A stretch of 18,763 nucleotides of DNA from Bacteroidales bacterium (GTDB lineage Bacteria > Bacteroidota > Bacteroidia > Bacteroidales > GCA-2748055): positions 1 through 18,763 of the forward strand of contig JAOZLK010000015.1 in the NCBI GenBank assembly GCA_029934875.1, in the 5' to 3' direction. Position numbers and translations under genes: made by a program. The notes below the pieces were generated by a model. That model was not told the DNA's origin and searched no databases. It saw only the letters and a list, made by a program, of their open reading frames with translations. This document shows positions 8,831 through 16,888 of the stretch, piece after piece (position 1 is the stretch's first letter; each line of letters begins with the position of its first letter).

Positions 8831-11800
8831 ATGAGAAAAAATCGAAACATGAAATATCTTTTGCTCAGGATTCTGCTTCTTTCACTGCTCAGTGGATGCC
8901 TGCCAAACATCATTTTTGCCCAGGATTCCCTGCAGATCCTGATCAGCGGGCAGATTGTTTCAAATCGGACAGGGTATCCCCTTGCTGATATTAATGTATC
9001 AGTATCCAAGGTGCCGGTTCTGTTGAATGTTTAAGATAGCACCGTGTTTTTTCAAATCAAATTTCCCCACCGGAATGCCACACTTATGGTTTCATATCCC
9101 GGCTATACCACCCAGGAGGCTCCGCTAAGGGGCAGGTCAAGCCTTATTGTACAATTGATTGAGGCCAATCTCAGATCGCTCAACGACCCTGTTCCTGTAG
9201 CTTATGGAGAAAAGGAAATCAGGGATTTGTCCGAAAGTGTTTCTCTTATAAACGAGAATCTGCTCCAGAAGCAGACTGCAGAATCCCTGGAAACCATGCT
9301 CCAGGGGATGGCCACAGGAGCACATGTAATTCAAAGATCGGGGTTCCCCGGATCGGGGGCCGAAGTTTACATACGCGGACCTAATTCAATCAATACCAGT
9401 CACAAGCCCCTTTACATTATTGACGGTTTCATTTTGAAGAGCGATCTGTTTGAAAGCACACTTTCTGAAGGGACACCTTTTAATACGCTTGTGGATATCA
9501 ACCCGGAAGATATAGAATCCATTACGGTTTTAAAGGACGGCTATTCCTCTTCTACTTATGGTTCCAGGGCATCCAACGGAATAATCCTGATCGAGACTTA
9601 CAAGGGAAGCCAGGGAGCTTCCACTTTGGATCTGAGTACCCGGTTTGGTTTAGTAATGGTACCAAATAACCTGTCCCTTCTGGATGCTACTCAATTCAGA
9701 TCTTTAATATCCGATTTGGGACCACCACCAGGCCTAATGCCCTTCGTGGGTAGCGATGCCTATGACATATTGCTGAATTCTTCCCCCAATGATCGCTTCG
9801 ATAACAATACCAACTGGCAAGATGAGATATATCAACAAGCTTTCAGCCAAAACTATCATTTAAAACTAAAAGGTGGGGATGGTATATCCAGGTATATGTT
9901 TACCCTGGGTTATACAGACAAGAATGGAGTGATCGACAACACTTCCTTGAGCAGACTTACATCAAGGTTTAACCTTGATTACCAGATTTCAAGTAAGCTT
10001 ACCTTCTCATCACGGATTTCTTACACCAATACCAACACCAGTGCACATGACCAGGGATCCTCTATATACAATCCCATTACACTGGCAACAACCAAAGCTC
10101 CCATCCTTGAACCCTATGATATGTCTTCTCTTTCTCATCCGCTCGATTCGGCAGATTTTCTGGGAAAAAGCAACCCATTGGCTGTCATCCAGGGACTGGA
10201 AAATTCAAATGTGGTAAACCGGTTCATAACGACCATAGCAATTGCTTATGACCTAACACCCGCCCTTAAAATAAAATCCACCTTTGGAATGGATTATTTC
10301 AGAGCAAGGGAGAACCGGTTTATCCCCAGCCAGGGAATCAAAAGGTATAAGGACAGGATTAACCAAACTTCCCTCCAGGTTTCAAAGGAACTTATGTTCA
10401 ACAATGAAACAGTGGTGCAATATGATAAGCTACTGGGCTATGCTCATCACCTTAATTTTGTCGCAGGTTTTGCCTTGCAAACTAACCAATTTCAATCCGA
10501 TTACGGCAGCTCAATCAATACACCTTCTGATGCCTTTACCAGCCTGGGATCAGGGGCCATAATGGATTCCATCAGCTATGCTGGCGGAAAGTGGAACACC
10601 CTTTCCTTTTTTGGGAATGCCAACTATATTTATAACGACAAATACTATCTGTCAGCCAACCTACGTATGGACGGATCTTCCCGATTTGGTGAGAACAATA
10701 GCCAGGGCTACTTTCCCGGAGTTGCCCTGGCCTGGAAACTCTCTTCTGAACCTTTCCTGCAGGATCTGTCCTTTATGAATTTGCTAAAGATCCGTGCCTC
10801 GTATGGGATTAGCGGAAATGATGATATAGGGAATTACTCTTCATTGGCCTACTACATCCCTGCCAATTACCAGCTGATGGGTGGATATCGCCAGGGAAAC
10901 CTGAGGAATCCTGACCTTAAATGGGAAAAAACGGCCCAGCTGGACCTGGGACTCGACCTTTCTGTATTGAAACAGAGACTCACTTTTTTCGCAGATTATT
11001 ACATTAAAACCACATCTGACCTGCTCACCTATGAAAGGATACCCTGGGAATCGGGGTATGACTACCGGATTGTTAATATGGGTAAAATCGAGAATCGTGG
11101 CTTTGAACTTGGTTTAGTTGCAAAAATCCTTACCGGAGATTTCAAATGGGATCTTGGGGTAAATTTCTCAAAGAACAAAAACACCATCCTCGAATTGCCT
11201 GATGGTGATGTTATTCGCAGATACGGAGTCTTCGAGGGAATAGCCAGGGAGGGTGAATCGATAGGCTCAATATACGGATACAAAGTTTTAGGAATTTATC
11301 AGACAGAATCAGAGATCCAGTTGAAAAATACAGGAGTGGATCCGTCCGGATATGGCTATGAAGCATTTCAACCGGGCGACCTGATCTTCGAAGACCGGAA
11401 TGAAGATGGGGAAATCAATGAAAAAGACAAGACCATCATTGGCTGTACCACTCCCGACATATATGGAGGTTTCCATACCACTTTACAGTACAAAGGATTC
11501 AGCCTCTTTGCCATGATGAACTATGCCTATGGTTATGAAGTGGTGGACGGATTGAGAACAGTACTCGAATCCATGTCAAATTATGACAACCAGACCAGTC
11601 GCACGATGGACCGCTGGATGCAGCAGGGCGACCAGACCGATGTTCCGCGGGCAGCATTGGGTGACCCTTCCGGCAATTCCAGGATGTCGTCCAGGTGGGT
11701 GGAAGACGGTAGTTATTTAAGGCTGAAAACGGTGACTTTATCCTATACCCTGTCCGAAAACATCATAAATAAAACTTTCCTCAGGAACCTGACCATTTTC

Positions 11801-11950
11801 CTGAGTGCGCACAACCTTATGACATGGGGCGAATTCGGAGGATATGATCCCGAATTCAGTACCAATACGGATGTGCTGAATGCCGGACTCTATTATGCAG
11901 GAATGCCCCATACCAGGATGTACACGGCAGGATTAAGATTTGGACTATAA
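8831..11950 (+). pseudogene. SusC/RagA-type TonB-dependent transporter broken by an in-frame stop (SusC-B)
   Basis: Read from the ATG at 8831, this frame gives a signal peptide (about 1-30, ending IIFA) and the first half of a carboxypeptidase-regulatory-like domain. It then meets TAA at 9032-9034 (codon 68). The same frame continues without shift to 11950. It completes that domain (LMVSYPGYTT), then shows VAYGEKEIRDLSESVSLI, the plug hallmarks PLYIIDGFI, NPEDIESITVLKDG and YGSRASNGIILIE, and a full barrel ending in GLRFGL. With the stop ignored the product is about 1040 residues, normal for SusC. Reinitiation (for example at GTG 9044) would lack a signal peptide, so a working outer-membrane channel is not expected. 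The gene lies four bases after FAS1-B and just before SusD-B. Recent pseudogenisation and sequencing error are both possible. A lipobox-like LSGC inside the signal region is probably coincidental. Confidence 0.9.
9032..9034 (+). other. Premature in-frame TAA inside SusC-B
   Basis: Sense codons of SusC-B flank this TAA on both sides in the same frame: VPVLLNV before it and DSTVFFQIKF after it. TAA also ends FAS1-B and SusD-A in this window, so it is a genuine stop in this genome. A single C-to-T change from CAA (Gln) would be enough to create it. The residue three codons further on from the following Asp, Val in DSTVFF, lies where this domain usually has Gly (DGNY in SusC-A). Confidence 0.85.
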
Positions 11951-11955
11951 AGTTG

Positions 11956-13545
11956 ATGATGATGAGAAACATAAAAACAATCATACACTTAAGCTTTTTG
12001 CTTGCATTGCTCGTTTCATGTAGCACCTGGCTGGATGTGGAGCCTGAAAACCTGGCACTTAAGGGTAATCTCTATGTCAGTGAGGAGGATGCATTTGCGT
12101 CAAAGTCGGGCCTCTACCACACTTTCGGGGAAATAGTGGAGCAACGATTTGTGCTGGGTGAGTTCAGGGGTAACCTGGTAAAACCGGGTCCGGGAGCAAG
12201 ACAATACCATGATATCATGGATGTTTTTAAGCACAACATTCAAGCAGACAACAAATATGCCAGCTGGGAGATCCATTACAGGCTTATAAATCAGTGCAAC
12301 GATATACTTGAACACATCCACCAGATACCAGACCATGATGCGGCCCTGCAGGAGGGATATGAGTACCAGTTTGCATTGGAAGCCATCTTCATGAGGTGTT
12401 ATACCTATTTTGATTTGGTGAAAAACTGGGGTGATGTTCCCTATATTACCAAAGCTTCCCAGGATGTCTCCCAGGATTTTAGTGTGGCCCCCATGCCAGC
12501 CGACTCCATCCTCGAGCAGCTGATAGCCCAGTTAAGTCTCACCCACGAATGGTCCCTGAAATACTGGGATGGAAGCTTCCAATACTGGGGCACCTACGGG
12601 GAGGATGGATGGGACACAGAATCGTGGCAGAGGGAAATGGCCAATTATGGAGCAGTACTTGGATTACTGATTGAAATCAACCTTTACATGGAAAGATATG
12701 AAGAGGTTCTCAAAATATGGGACATCATGTCCCGTCCGACAAACCAGTGGAACTTCAGCCATAACCTAACCTTTTGTGGATCGGGTGATGATTGGTTCAG
12801 AGCGATTTATGTGGGGGGTGCCGAAAATGCAGGCCCGGTCCCATGGGAAAGCGGGAATACGCTAAACCTTGTTTATAAGGAGGAGTTCAACCAGTGGAAC
12901 ATCTACGTGGAGTTTACCTCCAACAGGCCACAGGATGGGGGGGAGTACATTGTTAAACCTTCGGAAGCTGCCATCAGGAATTGGGTTATTAATGGAGATG
13001 TGACCAGGGGGGAAAGAAAATCATGGTGGACCGATTCGCTTTCCTTTGGAAGGACCGACAGCATCATTTGGAAATATATTGGTCTTGACACCCTTGGTAC
13101 AAGGAGGGATCCCTATGTAAGTGATGGCAATGTTATTATTTATAAAACGCATAACTATTCCTTGCAGGTGGCCGAAGCCTTTAACAGGCTTGGGAGGGCG
13201 AATGAAGCCATTAAACTGGTGAACGAGATCAGGGTAGCTCTGGAAATCCCGACCATAAAGATGACGGCCAACAGCTCCATGATCGAGGTAGAAGATATGA
13301 TTATGCGAGAGCGGGCCAGGGAGATGGCCTTTGAAAATCAAGTCTGGTATGATCTGGTAAGGGTCGCCAAGCGTAGAAGAGATCCGAATTACCTGATCGA
13401 TCTGATTGTAGACAACACACCTGTGGAAAGCAAGGAATTTGTAAGGGCTAATCTTGAAAAGGTGGTCTCCACCTGGTGGCAGCTACCCTACCATGTGGAT
13501 GCGGTTGCCCGTAATTCCAAACTTACCCAAAAACCTGGTTTCTAA
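11956..13545 (+). CDS. SusD/RagB-family lipoprotein (SusD-B)
   Basis: The frame opens with TTG ATG ATG ATG (11953-11964). I chose the first ATG, giving 529 residues; a later ATG is equally possible and changes only the N-terminal tip. The lipobox LLVSC places the lipid Cys at residue 22. SusD hallmarks are FMRCYTYFDLVKNWGDVPYI (145-164) and, near the C-terminus, RERAREMAFENQVWYDLVRV. The protein ends in LTQKPGF, typical of the family. Residues 199-224 are unusually rich in Trp and Tyr, which might contribute to ligand stacking. The partner channel would be SusC-B, five bases upstream, which is broken. SusD-B itself is intact, so it may be an orphan binding protein or may pair with another SusC. 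Confidence 0.93.
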   Translation: MMMRNIKTIIHLSFLLALLVSCSTWLDVEPENLALKGNLYVSEEDAFASKSGLYHTFGEIVEQRFVLGEFRGNLVKPGPGARQYHDIMDVFKHNIQADNKYASWEIHYRLINQCNDILEHIHQIPDHDAALQEGYEYQFALEAIFMRCYTYFDLVKNWGDVPYITKASQDVSQDFSVAPMPADSILEQLIAQLSLTHEWSLKYWDGSFQYWGTYGEDGWDTESWQREMANYGAVLGLLIEINLYMERYEEVLKIWDIMSRPTNQWNFSHNLTFCGSGDDWFRAIYVGGAENAGPVPWESGNTLNLVYKEEFNQWNIYVEFTSNRPQDGGEYIVKPSEAAIRNWVINGDVTRGERKSWWTDSLSFGRTDSIIWKYIGLDTLGTRRDPYVSDGNVIIYKTHNYSLQVAEAFNRLGRANEAIKLVNEIRVALEIPTIKMTANSSMIEVEDMIMRERAREMAFENQVWYDLVRVAKRRRDPNYLIDLIVDNTPVESKEFVRANLEKVVSTWWQLPYHVDAVARNSKLTQKPGF

Positions 13546-13557
13546 CAGCAAGATAAA

Positions 13558-14220
13558 ATGAGATCAATGAAGCATAAGCCAATATTCCTTATAGTTCTTT
13601 TTTGCCTCCTCCTGTTTGCACCGGGAAGGATGCTGATTGCTCAGGACAAGAGCGAGTGCAAGGTCCTTGTGGAAACACTGGCAGGAAGCTACGAAGGAGA
13701 TTGCAAGAAAGGACTGGCCAACGGGAAGGGAAAAGCAAAAGGAACGGACACCTATGAAGGAGAATTTAAAAAGGGACTTCCCGAGGGGGAAGGCATCTAT
13801 ACCTGGAGCAATGGGGATGTATTCTCAGGTACCTTTAAAAAAGGATTGAAGGAGGGTGATGGGAAACTGGTCTACCACCCCAATCAGTTTGCGGACAGTA
13901 CTCTGCTTGGATTCTGGAAAGATGATATTTACTACGGTCTATACGAAGAACCCTATAAGGTATTTTCTAAGACCGGACCGGTGAACCGGGTTATTGTGAG
14001 ACGCTTAGGAAATTCGCCTTTGGATATTCGAATCAGGGGCGAAATGGATATGCTCCGGGAAGGTGGAGTTAACTCAATTTATTTCAACGGTAGCGGATTT
14101 GATAATGTTCAATTTCCATTTACCCTGGATATGGAAGCAAACTATGCCAATGTCCCTGTAACTTTCAAGGTGGTCATTTATGAGCCGGGCTTGTGGGAAG
14201 TAGTTGTAAACTTTGATTAG
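13558..14220 (+). CDS. Exported MORN-repeat protein
   Basis: This 220-residue protein has an N-terminal signal peptide (about 1-29, ending LIAQ) without a lipobox, so it is probably periplasmic or released. Three MORN-type repeats occupy about 44-108: SYEGDCKKGLANGKGKAKG, then TYEGEFKKGLPEGEGIYTW, then VFSGTFKKGLKEGDGKLVY. A weaker fourth may lie near 118-132. MORN repeats form an elongated beta-hairpin sheet used for protein or lipid contacts. The C-terminal 85 residues (about 135-220) look beta-rich and match no family I recognise. It lies 12 bases after SusD-B and seven before the next gene, so it should be co-expressed with the transport genes. Its actual role is unknown. Met4 at 13567 is an alternative start. 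Confidence 0.82.
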   Translation: MRSMKHKPIFLIVLFCLLLFAPGRMLIAQDKSECKVLVETLAGSYEGDCKKGLANGKGKAKGTDTYEGEFKKGLPEGEGIYTWSNGDVFSGTFKKGLKEGDGKLVYHPNQFADSTLLGFWKDDIYYGLYEEPYKVFSKTGPVNRVIVRRLGNSPLDIRIRGEMDMLREGGVNSIYFNGSGFDNVQFPFTLDMEANYANVPVTFKVVIYEPGLWEVVVNFD

Positions 14221-14227
14221 CAAAACC

Positions 14228-16888
14228 ATGAATAAAAAACTTTTTATAGCCACTCTCCTCTTCTTACTAGCCCTTTCAGGCACGGATGCCCAGGAAATGC
14301 TGCCCCTGGGGTGGCATTCAACTGACATTGGCTCCCAGGATATTCCGGGGAGTACTGCATGGGATTCTGAAGCTGAATTATTTACCCTGATAAGTACGGG
14401 CGATCAATCACCTGACTTCAGACCTGATAATGTGCATTTTGCCTATGCGGTGCAAAGCGGCAATTTTGAAATTGTTACCCTGGTTTCCTTTATCTATGGA
14501 ATGGGAGAAATGGGTTACAGCTTAAATCCTTTTGAAGAAGCGGGGGTCATGATTCGTGAGGACCTCAGCTCTTTCTCAAAAGCCTATTACATGAGTGTAT
14601 TAGGTGGAGATGGCGGGATTCGATATTATGTTAGAAACAACAATGATCAGGATGGCATGAACCATCCGGGCGAGGGTGCCAAAGGAATGCAGGTTCCGTG
14701 CTGGCTAAAGCTAAAGAGAGTTGGAAACAGTTTTGATTCTTACTTTTCCCTTGATGGGGTGAACTGGACTTACAGCCCCGATGCAAGCAGAACCATCGAA
14801 ATGAATCCCACCTGCTATGTGGGAATATTTTGTCGTGGAAACGCAAATTATGTGGAACTCTTTGGCTGGGAAAATCCAAACAACGAGTCCATTGTTTCTG
14901 CCACTGCAGAATTTGAAGCCACAAAAATCGAGGAGATTGCGAATATCTATACCGTTCAGTATCCTATTCCTGGCCACTTTGTCAACATCAACACTGAGGA
15001 GAGTTACCTTGACATATCACAGGTATTCGGAAAACTTGATACAGATGAGATTATCTATGAGGCAAAGTCCTCCGATCTGGGCATCTGTAGGTCAAGCATC
15101 CCCGATGAAACAGATTCCATCCTTATAACTCCCAGGGGTATAGGGTCGGCCACTTTGACCCTTACGGGCGATGTCAGCTCCTTCAATCTGGTTAATAGTT
15201 TCCCTGTTTTTGTCTGGGATACCCCGGAAGGATGGCTTAGCCATGATTTAGGGATTATGAAAACAGCCGGGTTTGCGATGCAGGAAGCCGATCTTTTCAC
15301 GCTGGGTGGTAGTGCAAATGTTTCTTCCCCGAATTTGAGTGAGGGCTTCCAATTCATGCATAAATCTTTGGTCGGCGATGCTGAAATATCCACAAAAATC
15401 GGTGCTGGGGAATTTCCTTCACCGGGGGGATTGGCAGGAATCAGTTTCCAGGCAGACTCAGTTGCACTGGATGCCGCAATGGCGAGACTTGTTTATACGG
15501 GAGAGGCTACGGTCCGCTTCGAGTCAAGAGCTAACAAAGGGGCTGTATTGATCTCACATGCAGAAACTGAAATGTCCGCTCCCTTCTGGATCCGAATGAA
15601 TAAAACAGGCTCCCTGATGAGTGCTTATCTTTCTGAGGATGGAGTGAGCTGGACAGCCTTCGGGACAGTTGAGCTTGATCTGCCGGATGAATTTGAAGGG
15701 GGATTGATATGCGGTTCCAGTGATATTAGCAATCTTTCCATCATAAACTTTGAGGAGCTCACGCTGGTTCATTCGGAGCCCGCGGTAAATAATCCTGTCC
15801 CGGAGCAGAGGATGGCTGTTGGTCTCACCAGTGAAATTGACATTTCTGGTGTTTTTGGTCATCCGGATGGGATACTCCCTGAGATCACCCTTGAAAATTC
15901 CGATCCTGATGTAGTTACCACCAGTCTGAATGCTGAATTACTGCTCACCCTTACTGCAATTTCTCCGGGTGAGGCAATGATATCCCTCTTCACGGGAGAT
16001 GATGAATTAACTACCGAGTTCCCTGTGTATGTGACCGAAGCGCTTGAATCAGACTGGATTTTTGAAGATATAGGAGAAACCATTAAAGAAGGATATCCCG
16101 CATATCTGGGAGATCAGTCCTATTCAATTTCTACTTTTGGAAGTGGCATCTCGGGTACCTCAGATCATTGCTCATTTCTCTACAAGGAAAAAACAGGGGC
16201 ACAACGAATTGTTGCAAGTATCGGCTCCATTGAAGACCGGGGTGGTGCATCCCAGGCTGGAATCATGTTCAGGGAATCGACGGATTCAGGATCGCTCTAT
16301 ATTTTATATACCGTAACAGCCTATGAGGGGCTTAAACTCCAGTACCGTTGGGATGATAACAGTACGCCCGTAATTGAAGTTTCTAATCCGGACATAAAAC
16401 TGCCCTGCTGGATCAAACTGGCAAGGAATGATTTTAACTACTTCGCCGCAGCTTACTCCCTGGATGGCGAAAGCTGGATCCCTCATGGAGAATTCAGCAT
16501 TCCCCTTGACCTTTCACCGACCGCCCTGGTGGGATTAACCGCCACTTCGGGATTTAATGAAGGAAGCTCCCTTTTTGATAATGTGTATATCCAGGAGACT
16601 ACCGGGATAGAGGATGCAGAAGTAAGCTACCCGGTGAAGGTGGATCATTATCCCAATCCTGTCCGAGAATCAGCAACCTTAAGAATCAATGTAAGCGAAC
16701 AGGTGGATATGCAAATCATCCTCTACAATATGGCCGGGATGGTGGTTGCAGAACTGATGAATGAACGCTTAAACCCCGGACTCCATCACATCCTTCTAAA
16801 TACAGATGAGCTAGTAAGCGGGAACTACTATTACCGGGTTGTCACCCAGGGTTATGTAATTACCAATAAAATTGTAAAAATAAGATAA
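14228..16888 (+). CDS. T9SS-secreted protein with three DUF1349/LamG-like modules
   Basis: I start at ATG 14228, seven bases after the MORN stop; the frame also extends upstream to a TTG at 14213 that overlaps the MORN gene. The product has 886 residues with a Sec signal peptide (about 1-21, ending TDA). Three concanavalin-like modules lie at about 27-213, 335-513 and 608-790. They share EAGVMIRE, GLAGISFQ and QAGIMFRE, and later CWLKLKRVGNSFDSYFSLDG, FWIRMNKTGSLMSAYLSEDG and CWIKLARNDFNYFAAAYSLD, each followed by a Trp. Between them are two cadherin/Ig-like modules (about 240-330 and 518-603, with LDISQVFG and IDISGVFG). Residues 803-886 form a type A T9SS sorting domain (HYPNPV, LYNMAGMVV, LVSGNYYYRV, KIVKIR). 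I infer a surface-attached or secreted glycan- or protein-binding protein; no catalytic motif is evident. Confidence 0.85.
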   Translation: MNKKLFIATLLFLLALSGTDAQEMLPLGWHSTDIGSQDIPGSTAWDSEAELFTLISTGDQSPDFRPDNVHFAYAVQSGNFEIVTLVSFIYGMGEMGYSLNPFEEAGVMIREDLSSFSKAYYMSVLGGDGGIRYYVRNNNDQDGMNHPGEGAKGMQVPCWLKLKRVGNSFDSYFSLDGVNWTYSPDASRTIEMNPTCYVGIFCRGNANYVELFGWENPNNESIVSATAEFEATKIEEIANIYTVQYPIPGHFVNINTEESYLDISQVFGKLDTDEIIYEAKSSDLGICRSSIPDETDSILITPRGIGSATLTLTGDVSSFNLVNSFPVFVWDTPEGWLSHDLGIMKTAGFAMQEADLFTLGGSANVSSPNLSEGFQFMHKSLVGDAEISTKIGAGEFPSPGGLAGISFQADSVALDAAMARLVYTGEATVRFESRANKGAVLISHAETEMSAPFWIRMNKTGSLMSAYLSEDGVSWTAFGTVELDLPDEFEGGLICGSSDISNLSIINFEELTLVHSEPAVNNPVPEQRMAVGLTSEIDISGVFGHPDGILPEITLENSDPDVVTTSLNAELLLTLTAISPGEAMISLFTGDDELTTEFPVYVTEALESDWIFEDIGETIKEGYPAYLGDQSYSISTFGSGISGTSDHCSFLYKEKTGAQRIVASIGSIEDRGGASQAGIMFRESTDSGSLYILYTVTAYEGLKLQYRWDDNSTPVIEVSNPDIKLPCWIKLARNDFNYFAAAYSLDGESWIPHGEFSIPLDLSPTALVGLTATSGFNEGSSLFDNVYIQETTGIEDAEVSYPVKVDHYPNPVRESATLRINVSEQVDMQIILYNMAGMVVAELMNERLNPGLHHILLNTDELVSGNYYYRVVTQGYVITNKIVKIR

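Noticed and set aside
8777..9034. A small independent ORF of 85 codons
   Set aside because: Its first part overlaps the end of FAS1-B out of frame; from 8831 on it is simply the N-terminus of the broken SusC-B.
9032..9034. Recoding of TAA as a sense codon
   Set aside because: TAA ends other intact genes in this window, including SusD-A and FAS1-B, and no recoding signal is visible near the codon.
9044..11950. A separate gene starting at GTG 9044
   Set aside because: It is in the same frame as the signal-peptide segment at 8831-9031 and lacks its own export signal. Its first residues complete the split N-terminal domain, so it is the rest of SusC-B.
13021..13341. 106-codon antisense ORF within SusD-B
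   Set aside because: The + strand frame carries the conserved SusD C-terminal motif in this stretch; the antisense frame has no support.
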